A stretch of DNA of 64,000 nucleotides from Sutcliffiella halmapala (GCF_002019665.1 NZ_KV917375.1:2051175-2115174); one strand, 5' to 3'. Positions 1-10,058 are shown, numbered from the stretch's first letter. Program-made: numbers and translations. Notes: generated by a model not told the origin, from the sequence alone.

Positions 1-1089
1 ACAGAGGACATAAATGACGATTTAGCGAGGCGACAAAAGGGGCATGGTCGCGGTAGAAGAATGCAGATTGAGAAGGATACAGTGGAAATTTTAAGTGGGG
101 TCCGTCATGGACAAACATTAGGTTCTCCGATTTGCTTAGTGGTGGAGAATAATGATTGGAAGCATTGGACAAAGATTATGGGAATTGAACCACTTCCTGA
201 AGAAGACCAAGAAGAAGTAAAGCGGAAAATTACCCGTCCACGCCCGGGGCATGCTGACCTTAATGGGGCGATTAAATATGGACATCGTGATATGCGTAAT
301 GTTCTTGAGAGGTCCTCGGCTAGAGAAACCACGGTAAGAGTAGCTGCGGGGGCTGTGGCTCGAAAATTTCTTTCCGAGCTTGGAATTACAGTTGCTGGGC
401 ACGTTACGGAAATAGGTGGCGTAAAGGCAAACCCAACGAATATCTCTAACTTGCAAGAGCTTAAAGATGTGACAGAGGCATCTCCAGTTCGTTGCTTTGA
501 TAAAAGTGTGGAACAAGAGATGATGGATGCAATAGATAGCGCGAAACAAAATGGTGACTCAATTGGTGGCGTAGTAGAAGTGATTGTGGAGGGCATGCCT
601 TCTGGTGTAGGAAGCTATGTCCATTACGATCGTAAGTTAGATGCGAAGCTCGCTGCGGCAATTATGAGTATTAATGCCTTTAAAGGTGTGGAATTTGGCG
701 TTGGATTTGAAGCTGCTCGACTGCCAGGAAGTAAAGTCCATGATGAAATTGCCTGGAGTGAAGAGCGTGGTTATTTCCGCTTATCTAATAATTTAGGCGG
801 CTTTGAAGGTGGCATGACTACGGGGATGCCTATCGTAATTAGAGGGGTAATGAAGCCGATTCCAACTTTGTATAAGCCACTCCAAAGTGTTGACATAGAA
901 ACAAAAGAACCTTTCCAAGCAAGTATTGAGCGTTCTGATAGCTGTGCGGTTCCAGCAGCGAGTGTTGTCGCAGAAGCAGTAGTGGCATGGGAAGTTGCAG
1001 CAGCATTAATCGAACAGTTTGGACAGGATCGCATGGATCTGATTAAAGAAAATGTTCAAAGGATGCGAGAGCATGCCGCAGAATTTTAA
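1..1089 (+). CDS. aroC: Chorismate synthase, 5' end cut by window
   Basis: Converts 5-enolpyruvylshikimate-3-phosphate to chorismate using reduced FMN, the last common step of aromatic synthesis. The frame is open from base 1 ([20 protein letters not shown] leads into the methionine at 61), so about 28 N-terminal residues of a roughly 390-residue protein lie outside the window. Family hallmarks seen are [17 protein letters not shown], the [15 protein letters not shown] flavin region and [15 protein letters not shown] near the C terminus. It is called aroF in B. subtilis and is the first gene of the aroCBH unit; its 3' end overlaps aroB by 17 bases. Confidence 0.97.
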   Translation, partial: TEDINDDLARRQKGHGRGRRMQIEKDTVEILSGVRHGQTLGSPICLVVENNDWKHWTKIMGIEPLPEEDQEEVKRKITRPRPGHADLNGAIKYGHRDMRNVLERSSARETTVRVAAGAVARKFLSELGITVAGHVTEIGGVKANPTNISNLQELKDVTEASPVRCFDKSVEQEMMDAIDSAKQNGDSIGGVVEVIVEGMPSGVGSYVHYDRKLDAKLAAAIMSINAFKGVEFGVGFEAARLPGSKVHDEIAWSEERGYFRLSNNLGGFEGGMTTGMPIVIRGVMKPIPTLYKPLQSVDIETKEPFQASIERSDSCAVPAASVVAEAVVAWEVAAALIEQFGQDRMDLIKENVQRMREHAAEF

Positions 1090-2170
1090 TATAAAAGAAG
1101 TAGTAGTGAAAACAGATTCCAAGTCCTACTCCGTTTATATTGGCGAAGGAGCGACTAACGTTCTTCCAGAAGTATTACAATCATTTAAAAAAGCGCCTAC
1201 TACTATTTTAATAGTGACGGATGACCGTGTGGCACAGCACTATTTGTCTGATGTGGAAGCTATCATTGGACCGGAGTCTGCGGTCCACAGCTTTATTTTA
1301 GAAAATGGTGAGAGTGCCAAGTCCTTTCAAAATTATTACGAGCTTCAAACGTTTGCACTCGAAAAAGGGCTAGATAGAAATTCGGTCATTATTGCATTAG
1401 GTGGTGGAGTGGTAGGGGATATTGCTGGCTTTGTGGCTTCTACCTACATGCGAGGAATTAAGTTTATCCAGCTGCCCACAACTTTACTCGCTCATGATAG
1501 TGCAGTTGGCGGGAAGGTAGCAATCAACCATCCGTTGGGTAAAAATATGATTGGCTCCTTTTATCAGCCGGAAGCGGTCATTTATGATATAAATTTCCTT
1601 GCTAGTTTACCGGAAAAGGAACTAAGATCGGGCTTTGCTGAAGTTGTTAAACATGCACTCATTTGGGATGCTGAGTTCTACCAATGGATTAAAGCTAATA
1701 TTCCGACTCTTGCTGACCTTACTGAAGAAAAGTTACACTTTTGCATTGAAAAGGGGATAAAGACGAAAGCTGCTGTCGTTTCTACCGATGAAAAGGAACA
1801 AGGATTACGTGCTATTTTAAATTTCGGGCATACACTTGGACATTCGTTAGAAGCATCGTACGGGTATGGTGAAATCACGCATGGTGACGGTGTAGCCTTA
1901 GGTATGTTGTTTGCAACTGAACTGAGTGAGGATCTATTTCCTGAGCTTTCACTTTCCGCTGAAATACGTGAACTTTGGCATAATTATAATTTCCCTACAA
2001 GTATTTCCTCACATATCGAACCAAAGGAAATTCTAAAATGGATGAAAATAGATAAAAAATCGCAAAACGGTCATATACATATGGTATTAATCCATTCTGT
2101 TGGAAAAGTTGCTTTAAAATTTATACCAGATGACGTAGTTCTGCAAAAATTACAATTGTTTTATAAGTAG
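1073..2170 (+). CDS. aroB: 3-dehydroquinate synthase
   Basis: Cyclises DAHP to 3-dehydroquinate, the second shikimate step, NAD- and metal-dependent. The [19 protein letters not shown] nucleotide-binding stretch, the [17 protein letters not shown] active-site region and metal ligands in the HALIWD and FGHTLGH parts are present. I place the start at ATG 1073 because AAAGGA stands 9 bases upstream; an in-frame ATG at 1052 has no good ribosome site. This gives 365 residues, normal for the family. It overlaps aroC, so translation is probably coupled. The TAG stop lies inside the terminal arm of a 184-bp palindromic repeat that separates aroB from aroH. Confidence 0.95.
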   Translation: MPQNFNIKEVVVKTDSKSYSVYIGEGATNVLPEVLQSFKKAPTTILIVTDDRVAQHYLSDVEAIIGPESAVHSFILENGESAKSFQNYYELQTFALEKGLDRNSVIIALGGGVVGDIAGFVASTYMRGIKFIQLPTTLLAHDSAVGGKVAINHPLGKNMIGSFYQPEAVIYDINFLASLPEKELRSGFAEVVKHALIWDAEFYQWIKANIPTLADLTEEKLHFCIEKGIKTKAAVVSTDEKEQGLRAILNFGHTLGHSLEASYGYGEITHGDGVALGMLFATELSEDLFPELSLSAEIRELWHNYNFPTSISSHIEPKEILKWMKIDKKSQNGHIHMVLIHSVGKVALKFIPDDVVLQKLQLFYK

Positions 2171-2352
2171 GCTCTGTTAAAGTACAGTGTTGATTTTTAC
2201 GTACCTAGTTGTTGATTGGAGCACGAGGCGAAGACTCCTGCGGGAGGTAGCGTTTTGTGGAGACCCCGCAGGCAAAGCCGAGGAGGCTCCACAAGCGCCC
2301 CGCGGAAAGCGAAGCCTCGTGCGGAAATCAACAGCGGTGTATAACAGAGGCT
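2169..2352 (+). repeat. 184-bp palindromic element, copy A
   Basis: First of four copies (others at 25054, 32161 and 62081). Its ends are near-inverted repeats, AGGCTCTGTTAA and ATAACAGAGGCT. Inner stems pair GCACGAGGC with GCCTCGTGC and TTGTGGAG with CTCCACAA, and TTGATT with AATCAA. The left arm contains the aroB stop codon. It is GC-richer than its surroundings. It has no coding capacity and looks like a non-autonomous, MITE-like element or structured intergenic repeat. I recall similar palindromes as common in Bacillaceae but cannot attach a family name. Confidence 0.85.
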
Positions 2353-2372
2353 ATAAATAAAGGGGGTATTAG

Positions 2373-2738
2373 GTGATTAGAGGAGTAAGAGGAGCGACCA
2401 CGATTGATGAAAATACAGAGCAAGAAATTATAAAGAAAACCGAAGAACTTTTACTAACTATGATTCGCGCAAATGATATTATTGCGGAGGAAGTTGCCCA
2501 AGTTTTAATCTCTGTTACAGCAGATATTACGGCCTGTTTCCCTGCGAAAGCTTTACGAAATTTAGCCGGTTGGGATTATGTGCCTGTCATGTGTACAAAG
2601 GAAATTGCCGTCCCTAATTCTTTGCCATCTTGCATTAGAGTAATGATGACAGTGAATACGAAAGCTAGCCAAAAAGAAGTAAACCACATTTATCTGTATC
2701 AAGCGCGATCATTACGACCAGATTTATCCCCATCCTAA
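2373..2738 (+). CDS. aroH: Chorismate mutase, AroH type
   Basis: Rearranges chorismate to prephenate for phenylalanine and tyrosine. At 121 residues, with MIRGVRGATTIDENTEQEI at the N terminus and a C-terminal YQARSLRPDL segment, it matches the monofunctional trimeric AroH family rather than the helical AroQ type. The active-site arginines appear in RGVRGAT and in the ARSLRPDL end. The start is GTG 2373 with AAAGGGGG about 7 bases upstream. It lies between repeat copy A and the trp leader; in B. subtilis it is the third gene of the aroFBH operon that feeds the trp operon. Confidence 0.95.
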   Translation: MIRGVRGATTIDENTEQEIIKKTEELLLTMIRANDIIAEEVAQVLISVTADITACFPAKALRNLAGWDYVPVMCTKEIAVPNSLPSCIRVMMTVNTKASQKEVNHIYLYQARSLRPDLSPS

Positions 2739-2741
2739 AGG

Positions 2742-2771
2742 TTGACAATTAGGAATGTTCTATCATATAGT
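2742..2771 (+). promoter_or_regulatory. trp operon sigma-A promoter
   Basis: TTGACA at 2742-2747 and TATAGT at 2766-2771, with an 18-base spacer. It stands just after the aroH stop and before the TRAP leader, where the trp-specific promoter lies in B. subtilis. Confidence 0.7.
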
Positions 2772-2852
2772 ACTACCAAGGAAAGATATAGTTAGAGTTT
2801 TTTAGAGCCTAGATGAGTAAGTTTTTTATGTAAGATATGAACCAAATGAAGC

Positions 2853-2920
2853 AATACATTAGTTTAGTTGAGATGAGAATAGCTGAGAATGAGTGAGTTT
2901 AGCTGAGGTGAGAATGTATT
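2853..2920 (+). promoter_or_regulatory. TRAP-binding site: 11 NAG triplets
   Basis: Eleven TAG/GAG triplets start at 2860, 2865, 2870, 2875, 2880, 2885, 2891, 2895, 2900, 2905 and 2910, separated by 2 bases except for one gap of 3 and one of 1. Eleven triplets match the 11-subunit TRAP (MtrB) ring known from B. subtilis. The array is exactly bracketed by AATACATT (2853-2860) and AATGTATT (2913-2920), a perfect 8-bp stem. A candidate antiterminator pairs GGT-g-AGA (2907-2913) with TCTACC (2928-2933). It would use triplets 10-11 and the first bases of the terminator arm, so bound TRAP would favour termination. mtrB is not in the window. Confidence 0.85.
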
Positions 2921-2930
2921 TTCGAAATCT

Positions 2931-2968
2931 ACCCAAAGACTATCCTCGTCTTTGGGTTTTTGTTTTTT
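2931..2968 (+). terminator. trp attenuator (intrinsic terminator)
   Basis: ACCCAAAGAC (2931-2940) and GTCTTTGGGT (2948-2957) form a perfect 10-bp stem with a 7-base loop, followed by a T-rich run. It sits between the TRAP site and trpE, so it is an attenuator rather than an operon end. Confidence 0.9.
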
Positions 2969-3004
2969 CCTCATTCGATCAATAACCTCTTGCAATAGCT
3001 CATT

Positions 3005-3027
3005 CTCCATTTAGAAAAATGGAGGAG
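3005..3027 (+). promoter_or_regulatory. Hairpin sequestering the trpE ribosome site
   Basis: CTCCATTT (3005-3012) pairs perfectly with AAATGGAG (3017-3024) across an AGAA loop. The right arm contains most of the GGAGGAG ribosome-binding site of trpE. Translational repression of trpE by SD sequestration is known in B. subtilis; here a small local hairpin appears able to do it. Confidence 0.6.
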
Positions 3028-3033
3028 ATAGTT

Positions 3034-4548
3034 ATGCACACACGCGAGTTTGCTGACTTTTTAGAATCAAGCAAACAATACAAAACCATACCCATAGTAG
3101 AAACTTTTTTTAGTGATACCGTTACACCCGTATCGATTTTCCAATCCCTGAAAGAAGAGGCGGCCTATATATTAGAGAGTAAAGAGCCGAACTCAGATTG
3201 GTCTAGGTATTCCTTTATAGGGCTACATCCATTTATGAAGATAAAAGGACAAGACACTAGTATTACACTAGAAGACCATAACAAGGTACTTTATACGTCT
3301 AAGAGTCTAAATGACGTGATAGAACAAGCGAATGCTCTTTTACAAGTTAAAAAGCTAGACAAAAAAATTGGTTTTACAGGAGGTGCCGTCGGCTATCTTA
3401 GCTACGACTTTATCTCTAACATTGAAAAGGTTCCGCTTCACCCGGGCTATCAAGGAGAGAATACGGTCCATCTCCTTTACTGTGAGTCTATTATAGTGAT
3501 GGACCATAAAAAGAATGAAATTCATTTCATTCAATATGTGCGATTAACTAGTAAGGAAACAGAAGAAGAGTTACATGCGAAATATCAACAAGCATCGTCT
3601 GTTATTTCTAACTTTATTACTCTTTTGCGAAAAACAGAAAACACTGAGACTCTTTTAGGCGCTCAACAACAAAGGGAAAGTTTAGCAGTATCATCTAATT
3701 ACACAAAAGTGGATTTCATAGATCATGTTGAGAAAATCAAGAACTATATTACAGCTGGAGATGTTTTTCAATGTGTTTTATCGCAACGTTTTGAAATGGA
3801 AGCGGAGCTTGATGGCTTTGATGTTTACCGAGTACTTAGAAAGCAGAATCCATCTCCATATTTATTTTATTTAAAGTTTGAGGAGATGGAGCTGATCGGT
3901 AGCTCTCCAGAGAGATTAATTCAAATACAAGACAATATGTTAGAAATTCATCCGATTGCTGGGACAAGAAAAAGAGGTGCTGATGAGAACGAAGATAAGC
4001 TCTTAGCAGAAGAGTTAATGCAAGATGAAAAAGAACAAGCCGAGCATTTTATGTTAGTTGATTTAGCAAGAAATGATTTAGGTAGAGTGGCGAAATATGG
4101 ATCGGTGCATACTCCTATCATAAAACAGCTTGTTTATTTTTCGAAGGTTATGCATTTAATTTCGATCGTTAAGGGGGAATTAGCACCTTCTCATACTCCA
4201 GTCAATGCGCTACTTGCGTCCTTTCCAGCAGGGACTGTTTCGGGGGCACCAAAGGTTAGGGCTATGCAAATTCTTCAGCAATTAGAATCAACGGCTAGAA
4301 ACACTTATGCTGGAGCGATATGTTATATCGGCTTTGATGGGAATGTCGATTCATGTATAACGATTCGGACCATCCAGAAGCAACAGAACAAGTTTTATAT
4401 TCAAGCTGGTGCTGGGATTGTAGCAGATTCTGTGCCTGAGTCGGAATGGGAAGAAACGAAGAATAAAGCTGCGGCACTTATTGAAACCGTTCAAATTGCT
4501 AATACATTATTCCATAAGAAGTCAAAAGGGGGACTTCGATATGTTTAA
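3034..4548 (+). CDS. trpE: Anthranilate synthase component I
   Basis: Makes anthranilate from chorismate with an amidotransferase partner. The N-terminal domain carries the YILESKEP...SRYSFIG region linked to tryptophan feedback. The C-terminal chorismate-binding domain shows [32 protein letters not shown] and [18 protein letters not shown] choose ATG 3034 (504 residues) because GGAGGAG lies 6 bases before it; the ATG at 3019 lies inside that ribosome site. No trpG follows. In Bacillus the glutaminase is PabA from the folate operon, and that is inferred here. The 3' end overlaps trpD by 8 bases. Confidence 0.97.
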   Translation: MHTREFADFLESSKQYKTIPIVETFFSDTVTPVSIFQSLKEEAAYILESKEPNSDWSRYSFIGLHPFMKIKGQDTSITLEDHNKVLYTSKSLNDVIEQANALLQVKKLDKKIGFTGGAVGYLSYDFISNIEKVPLHPGYQGENTVHLLYCESIIVMDHKKNEIHFIQYVRLTSKETEEELHAKYQQASSVISNFITLLRKTENTETLLGAQQQRESLAVSSNYTKVDFIDHVEKIKNYITAGDVFQCVLSQRFEMEAELDGFDVYRVLRKQNPSPYLFYLKFEEMELIGSSPERLIQIQDNMLEIHPIAGTRKRGADENEDKLLAEELMQDEKEQAEHFMLVDLARNDLGRVAKYGSVHTPIIKQLVYFSKVMHLISIVKGELAPSHTPVNALLASFPAGTVSGAPKVRAMQILQQLESTARNTYAGAICYIGFDGNVDSCITIRTIQKQQNKFYIQAGAGIVADSVPESEWEETKNKAAALIETVQIANTLFHKKSKGGLRYV

Positions 4549-5566
4549 AGCTTATTTAACAAAAATAATTAATAGTGAAACATTAACGTCTGAAGAAGCA
4601 AAAACTGCTATGGATTTAATGATGAAGGGGGAGGCAACCTCTAGTCAGATTGCCAGCTTTATTTCTATCTTGAGATTCCGAGGAGAAACGGTGGAAGAAA
4701 TGATTGGTTTTACAATAGCAATGAGACATCACATGAAAGAGATTCCTTTTGAACACCCATATTTAATTGATACATGTGGTACAGGCGGAGACGGTGCCTC
4801 TACGTTTAATGTGAGTACCGCTGCTGCAATCGTAGCAGCAAGTGGCGGAGCAAAGGTAGCCAAACATGGAAATAGAGCAGTTTCTTCTGCGAGTGGAAGT
4901 GCGGATGTGTTAGAGCAGCTCCACCTCCCAGTTCAACAGTCATTAGAAGAAGCAACGAAAAATCTATCGGAAAAGGGAATGTCCTTCCTGTTCGCTCCCA
5001 TCTACCATGAAGCAATGAAACATGCCGTTGCACCTCGGAAAGAAATTGGATTCCGAACGATATTTAACTTGCTTGGACCATTGGCTAATCCTGTGCGATG
5101 TAAAAAGCAAGTAATAGGGGTGTTTTCAGCAAGTTATGCACAGAAAATGGCGCAAGTATTAAATAGATTAGATTCAGAGCATGTCTTAATTGTGGCAGGA
5201 AATGATGGGCTCGATGAGATAACCATTACTGCAAAAACAAGTGTAGTAGAGGTGAAGAACGGGGAAATCCGGTCTTATACGATTAAACCCGAGGATTTTG
5301 GTTTTAAAAGAGGAACCTTAGCAGATATTCAAGTGTCGAATAGCTTACAAAGCGCTCAGTTAATCAAGCGGATTTTTCAAAATAAAGCGACAGATAGTGC
5401 TAAGCATATCGTAGCGTTAAACGCGGGAGCTGCTTTGTATGTAGCTGGTATTTCTAAAAGTTTAGCAGAAGGCGTGGAACTCGCAACCGAACTGATTGAA
5501 ACGAGAAAGGCTTATAATCTATTGCTAGAGCTACAAAAAGAAGGAGTGAACTCGCATGTTAACTAA
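4541..5566 (+). CDS. trpD: Anthranilate phosphoribosyltransferase
   Basis: Transfers phosphoribosyl from PRPP to anthranilate, the second tryptophan step. The PRPP-binding loop DTCGTGGDGASTFNVSTAAA, the KHGNRAVSSASGSADVLE segment and FLFAPIYHEAMKHA are seen. The start is ATG 4541, preceded by AAAGGGGG, giving 341 residues; it overlaps the trpE stop by 8 bases. Its stop at 5566 runs 11 bases past the trpC ATG, so trpEDC appear translationally coupled. Confidence 0.96.
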   Translation: MFKAYLTKIINSETLTSEEAKTAMDLMMKGEATSSQIASFISILRFRGETVEEMIGFTIAMRHHMKEIPFEHPYLIDTCGTGGDGASTFNVSTAAAIVAASGGAKVAKHGNRAVSSASGSADVLEQLHLPVQQSLEEATKNLSEKGMSFLFAPIYHEAMKHAVAPRKEIGFRTIFNLLGPLANPVRCKKQVIGVFSASYAQKMAQVLNRLDSEHVLIVAGNDGLDEITITAKTSVVEVKNGEIRSYTIKPEDFGFKRGTLADIQVSNSLQSAQLIKRIFQNKATDSAKHIVALNAGAALYVAGISKSLAEGVELATELIETRKAYNLLLELQKEGVNSHVN

Positions 5567-6320
5567 AATTGTTGCAACAAAGAAAGAGGAAGTGAGCAAT
5601 TTGGAACTTCCTTCCCAGGCAATTGTGAAGAAGCACTCTTTTTATGAAGCGTTAAAAAATCCAAAACGATCAGTAGGTTTAATAGCGGAAATGAAGAAGG
5701 CATCCCCATCAAAAGGTGTATTAAAAGAAAGTTTTGCTCCGATTGATATCGGAGCGCATTATGAAAAGGTTGGTGTAGATGCGATATCGGTGCTTACAGA
5801 TCAAAGATATTTTAAAGGATCGAAGCATGACTTAATGATGGTGAAGGAAACAACTAATCTGCCCGTTCTTCGCAAGGATTTTATTATAGATTCTCTTCAA
5901 GTGCAAGAGAGTGTTCGGATAGGTGCGGACGCCATTCTATTGATTGCTGAAATTCTAACAGATGAAAAGCTAACTCAGCTTTATCAAGAAGCAGTTGAAT
6001 CAGGTTTAGATGTCCTAGTGGAGGTTCATAGCTTAGAACGGCTACAACAGCTGCTCCAGACCCTTACTCCTCGGATTATTGGGGTGAATAATCGTAATCT
6101 ACAAAGCTTTGAAACAGATATCCAAGCGACGAAAGAGTTAGCACAATATATTCCGAGGTCCTCCTTATTAATCAGTGAGAGTGGAATCCTTACTTTCCAG
6201 GACTTACAGGCTGTTCAGTCCTACGGGGCAAATGCAGTGTTAGTTGGAGAAGCCTTTATGAGAGATTCCACACCTAGCGCTGGTGTGAAGCGGCTATTTG
6301 GAGAATTAGGAGATGACTAA
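5556..6320 (+). CDS. trpC: Indole-3-glycerol-phosphate synthase
   Basis: Decarboxylates and closes the ring of CdRP to form indoleglycerol phosphate. It is a single-domain TIM barrel of 254 residues, not fused to TrpF. Catalytic regions seen are LIAEMKKASPSKG, LRKDFIIDSLQV, GVNNRNLQSFETD, LISESGI and NAVLVGEAFMR. AAGGAG precedes ATG 5556. It overlaps trpD and trpF. Confidence 0.96.
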   Translation: MLTKIVATKKEEVSNLELPSQAIVKKHSFYEALKNPKRSVGLIAEMKKASPSKGVLKESFAPIDIGAHYEKVGVDAISVLTDQRYFKGSKHDLMMVKETTNLPVLRKDFIIDSLQVQESVRIGADAILLIAEILTDEKLTQLYQEAVESGLDVLVEVHSLERLQQLLQTLTPRIIGVNNRNLQSFETDIQATKELAQYIPRSSLLISESGILTFQDLQAVQSYGANAVLVGEAFMRDSTPSAGVKRLFGELGDD

Positions 6321-6972
6321 ACCGCTAGTGAAGTTTTGTGGGAATAAAACCTTACAAGATTATCAGATTTCTAGTAAGTCGCAGGTTGATTATCTCGGCT
6401 TCGTCTTTGCGAAAAGTAAACGCCAAGTAGGGATAGAAGAGGTTGCCTTATGGGTAAAAACGGAAACTTTTAATCAAAAGAAATTGGTTGGTGTGTTTGT
6501 TAATCAAACGATAGAAGAAATTGTTCTGACGGTGGATAGGATATCGCTTTCTGTTATCCAACTACATGGAGATGAAACTCCGACATTTATAAAACAGTTG
6601 AGGGAAAGAACAAATGCACATATATGGAAAGTTATTCACCATGATGATAACGGACTACAAAGGATGAATTGCTATCAAGGATTAGTAGATGGTTATGTAA
6701 TCGATAATAAGGTAGGGAGCCAATACGGTGGCACAGGTCGTGTATTCGACTGGACCTATCTTCCTCGCTATTTAGAACAAGCCCAAGCTGAACAAGTGCC
6801 TTGCTTTGTAGCAGGTGGGATTAGAGAAGAAAATATATCTAACCTATTAAATTATCAGCCCGGTGGAATTGATTTATCTAGCGGGATTGAACATGAATTT
6901 AAAAAAGATTACAAAATGATAAATGTGATAGAAAGAAAGGTGAGGGACCATGCCACAAGTACAAACACCTGA
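6313..6972 (+). CDS. trpF: Phosphoribosylanthranilate isomerase
   Basis: Isomerises phosphoribosylanthranilate to CdRP by an Amadori rearrangement. The barrel begins [12 protein letters not shown], with the catalytic cysteine in the KFCGN motif (KICG in most homologues). It continues with [28 protein letters not shown] and GGIREENI...GIDLSSGIE, which includes the phosphate-binding end. The 219 residues are typical. ATG 6313 overlaps the trpC stop and has TTAGGAG upstream. The middle strand reads [20 protein letters not shown], where the general acid aspartate is expected. Confidence 0.94.
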   Translation: MTKPLVKFCGNKTLQDYQISSKSQVDYLGFVFAKSKRQVGIEEVALWVKTETFNQKKLVGVFVNQTIEEIVLTVDRISLSVIQLHGDETPTFIKQLRERTNAHIWKVIHHDDNGLQRMNCYQGLVDGYVIDNKVGSQYGGTGRVFDWTYLPRYLEQAQAEQVPCFVAGGIREENISNLLNYQPGGIDLSSGIEHEFKKDYKMINVIERKVRDHATSTNT

Positions 6973-8161
6973 TAGTTTTGGAAGATTTGGCGAGTTTGGC
7001 GGAAAGTATGTACCAGAAACGTTAATGCTTCCATTAGAAGAATTAGAGACCGGTTTTCAAGAAGCCCTAATGGATAAGGGATTTTTGCAAGAATATCATT
7101 ATTATTTAAAAGAGTATTCTGGAAGACCCACCACCCTAACATTAGCAGAGAACCTTTCTTCTAGATTAGGAGGAGCAAAAATCTATTTAAAGAGAGAGGA
7201 TTTGAATCATACTGGGGCTCATAAAATAAACAATGCCATCGGTCAGGCATTACTTGCAAAGAGACTAGGAAAAAAGAAAATTATTGCTGAAACAGGGGCT
7301 GGTCAGCATGGAGTTGCCGCGGCAACGGTAGCAGCAAAGTTTGGACTAGAATGTAAAGTGTTTATGGGAGAAGAGGACATACAGCGTCAATCCCTCAATG
7401 TCTTCCGAATGAAGCTGTTAGGAGCAGAAGTGATACCGGCAACTAGTGGTAATAAGACCCTAAAAGATGCCACGAACGAAGCAATTAGATATTGGGTACA
7501 GCATTGCGAGGATCACTTCTATATGATTGGTTCTGTTGTCGGTCCACACCCCTATCCATATATGGTGCGAGAGTTTCAAAAAGTCATCGGGGAAGAGGCA
7601 AAGCGTCAGTTTATCGAACGTGAAGGACGGCTACCAGAGAAAGTAATAGCGTGTGTGGGAGGCGGCTCTAATGCGATAGGCATATTTGCTCCATTCATAG
7701 ACGAGCAAGTCACCCTTATTGGAGTAGAGGCAGCTGGCAAAGGAATCGATACCCCTCTTCATGCAGCAACCTTAACAAAAGGAACGAAAGGTGTTATCCA
7801 CGGTTCCCTTACGTATCTTCTGCAAGATGAGGACGGACAAATTACGGAGCCATATTCAATTTCTGCTGGACTAGATTATCCTGGGATTGGACCAGAGCAT
7901 GCTTATTTAAAGGACACGAAAAAAGTAGAATATAAAAGTGTAACCGACCAAGAAGCAATTGAAGCTTTAGAGCTCTTAGCAAAGGAAGAAGGGATCATTC
8001 CAGCGATTGAATCCGCACATGCACTATCCATCGCTTTTAAAGAAGCTAAAACGATGTCAAAAGACGAAGCGATCCTTGTTTGCTTATCGGGTAGAGGAGA
8101 TAAGGATGTTGACACACTCATTAAAAGAATGGAGGGGGAGCAATATGACGACCTTGTTTAA
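6950..8161 (+). CDS. trpB: Tryptophan synthase beta subunit
   Basis: PLP-dependent condensation of indole with serine to form tryptophan. [16 protein letters not shown] places the PLP lysine near residue 92. [10 protein letters not shown], the GGGSNAIG phosphate cradle and CLSGRGDKD are all present. At 403 residues it is a normal TrpB1 partner for TrpA. ATG 6950 has AAAGGTGAGG upstream and overlaps trpF by 23 bases. Confidence 0.98.
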   Translation: MPQVQTPDSFGRFGEFGGKYVPETLMLPLEELETGFQEALMDKGFLQEYHYYLKEYSGRPTTLTLAENLSSRLGGAKIYLKREDLNHTGAHKINNAIGQALLAKRLGKKKIIAETGAGQHGVAAATVAAKFGLECKVFMGEEDIQRQSLNVFRMKLLGAEVIPATSGNKTLKDATNEAIRYWVQHCEDHFYMIGSVVGPHPYPYMVREFQKVIGEEAKRQFIEREGRLPEKVIACVGGGSNAIGIFAPFIDEQVTLIGVEAAGKGIDTPLHAATLTKGTKGVIHGSLTYLLQDEDGQITEPYSISAGLDYPGIGPEHAYLKDTKKVEYKSVTDQEAIEALELLAKEEGIIPAIESAHALSIAFKEAKTMSKDEAILVCLSGRGDKDVDTLIKRMEGEQYDDLV

Positions 8162-8954
8162 AGAACGTTTACCCAATCATGAGAAATTGTTTATCCCCTT
8201 TATTATGTCAGGGGATCCAACGCCTGAATTGACAATAAAAATGGCTTTATTGTTGGAAAAAGCAGGTGCCTCCATCTTAGAGCTCGGTGTCCCCTATTCG
8301 GACCCCTTAGCAGATGGCCCTGTTATCCAACGGGCATCAAAGCGCGCATTAAATCATAAAATGACAATTACAAAGACGATGACTCTTGCCGGAGAAATGC
8401 GAAGAAGGGGCTTGAAAATACCAATCATCCTCTTTACGTACTATAATCCTGTGTTACAATTAGGGGAAGAATCCTTTTTCGCTTTAGCGAGAGAAAATCA
8501 GGTCGATGGACTTCTAATACCAGATCTTCCCTTCGAAGAAAGTGCAGTAGTGAGACAAAGATGCGAAGAGCATGGATTAACCTATATTTCCCTTGTGGCC
8601 CCAACTTCGAAAAGAAGAATGATTACCATTTCCCAACACGCACAAGGCTTCTTGTATTGCATTTCGTCATTAGGGGTAACGGGAATTCGCAATGATTTTT
8701 CCGAACAGATTTACTCATTCTTAGCGGAAGTAAAGCAAAATAGTTCGGTCCCGACAGCTGTTGGTTTTGGAATATCAAAAAGAGAGCAAATTGAAGAGCT
8801 CATGCCATATTGCGATGGATTCGTAGTAGGTAGTGCATTGATTCAAATGATTGAAAACTCAAAAGAATCATTTAAACTAGATGAAGAAAAAGTTTTGCAT
8901 GATATTAAACAACAAATAGAAGCGTTAATTTCCCCAATTTTAGCAGGAAGGTGA
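8145..8954 (+). CDS. trpA: Tryptophan synthase alpha subunit
   Basis: Cleaves indoleglycerol phosphate to indole, which is channelled to TrpB. The catalytic Glu (about residue 46) and Asp (about 57) are in [43 protein letters not shown] and [11 protein letters not shown] follow. The start at ATG 8145 (269 residues) is set by GGAGGGGG just upstream and by homology; the frame is open further upstream inside trpB but without a family match. It overlaps trpB by 17 bases. Confidence 0.97.
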   Translation: MTTLFKERLPNHEKLFIPFIMSGDPTPELTIKMALLLEKAGASILELGVPYSDPLADGPVIQRASKRALNHKMTITKTMTLAGEMRRRGLKIPIILFTYYNPVLQLGEESFFALARENQVDGLLIPDLPFEESAVVRQRCEEHGLTYISLVAPTSKRRMITISQHAQGFLYCISSLGVTGIRNDFSEQIYSFLAEVKQNSSVPTAVGFGISKREQIEELMPYCDGFVVGSALIQMIENSKESFKLDEEKVLHDIKQQIEALISPILAGR

Positions 8955-8962
8955 TTGTGAGC

Positions 8963-10057
8963 ATGGATATTAAAAAACAACTTTTATCTTTAACCCCTTA
9001 TCAACCGGGAAAGCCAATGGAAGAGGTGAAAAGGGAGTTAAAATTAGAGAAAATCGTAAAGCTTGCATCAAATGAAAATCCATTTGGTTGCTCAAATAAT
9101 GTGAAAACTGCCATTGTCGATCAATTAGAAAAGGCTGCAACCTATCCAGATGGATACGCTAGACAGTTAAGAGAAACTCTTGCAACTCATTTATCCGTTT
9201 CAGAGCATGAGTTGATTTTCGGGAATGGCTCAGATGAAGTAATTCAAATGATTTGCCGTGCCTTGCTGCACAGTGGAAAAAATACTGTTATGGCCACACC
9301 TACGTTCCCGCAATACAAGCATAATGCCATTATTGAAGGAGCAGAAGTGAGGGAAGTCTTAATAATAGATGGTCATCACCAATTAGACGAGATGCTATCT
9401 CAAATAGATGAAAACACGGCGATTGTATGGTTATGTAGTCCTAATAATCCAACCGGTACCTATATTAGTGAAGATAAATTACTGAATTTTATTCAACAAG
9501 TACCGAATACAACTTTAATCGTAGTTGATGAAGCATACAAGGAGTATGTCACAGCTGAAGACTATCCTGAAACATTAAAGCTATTATCGGATTATCCGAA
9601 TCTACTTATTACAAGAACGTTCTCGAAGGCATATGGACTTGCTAGTTTCCGCATAGGGTATGGTGTTGCTAATAAAGAACTCATCCAACTACTTGAACCT
9701 GCTAGGGAACCGTTTAACACGAATTCTATGGCACAGGTGGCGGCAACGGCTGGAATACTTGATCAACAATTTATTAAAGAATGTGTTCAAAAGAATAAAG
9801 AGGGATTACAGCAATTTTATTCCTTCTGCCAAGAACTGAATCTTGCCTATTATCAGTCAGAAGGTAATTTCATTCTAATTGATTTTGAAACCGACGCAGA
9901 TACTCTATTTAATTATTTATTAACAAAAGGATTTATTGTTCGATCGGGAACAGCCCTTGGTTATCCTACTTGTTTACGCATAACCATAGGAACCTTGGAA
10001 CAAAATGCAGAAATTATTTCACATCTTAAAGAATTTAAACTTAAGCAAGCAATTTGA
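8963..10057 (+). CDS. hisC: Histidinol-phosphate / aromatic aminotransferase
   Basis: PLP aminotransferase acting in histidine synthesis and, in Bacillus, also on the aromatic keto acids, which explains its place between trpA and tyrA. ASNENPFG near the N terminus, the PNNPTG motif, VVDEAYKEY and TRTFSKAYGLASFRIGYG (PLP lysine) are present. I favour ATG 8963 (MDIKKQLLSLTPYQPGKP, 364 residues) from family alignment and GGAAGG upstream. GTG codons at 8951 and 8957 are alternatives. The GTG at 8951 would overlap the trpA stop. Confidence 0.93.
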   Translation: MDIKKQLLSLTPYQPGKPMEEVKRELKLEKIVKLASNENPFGCSNNVKTAIVDQLEKAATYPDGYARQLRETLATHLSVSEHELIFGNGSDEVIQMICRALLHSGKNTVMATPTFPQYKHNAIIEGAEVREVLIIDGHHQLDEMLSQIDENTAIVWLCSPNNPTGTYISEDKLLNFIQQVPNTTLIVVDEAYKEYVTAEDYPETLKLLSDYPNLLITRTFSKAYGLASFRIGYGVANKELIQLLEPAREPFNTNSMAQVAATAGILDQQFIKECVQKNKEGLQQFYSFCQELNLAYYQSEGNFILIDFETDADTLFNYLLTKGFIVRSGTALGYPTCLRITIGTLEQNAEIISHLKEFKLKQAI

Positions 10058-10058
10058 T

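Noticed and set aside
1-60. Start of chorismate synthase at ATG 61
   Set aside because: The frame is open to base 1 and the upstream codons are conserved chorismate synthase sequence, so the gene is truncated by the window edge.
3034-8954. Missing trpG as a gene loss
   Set aside because: Bacillus trp operons normally lack trpG and use the folate-operon amidotransferase, so the absence is expected.
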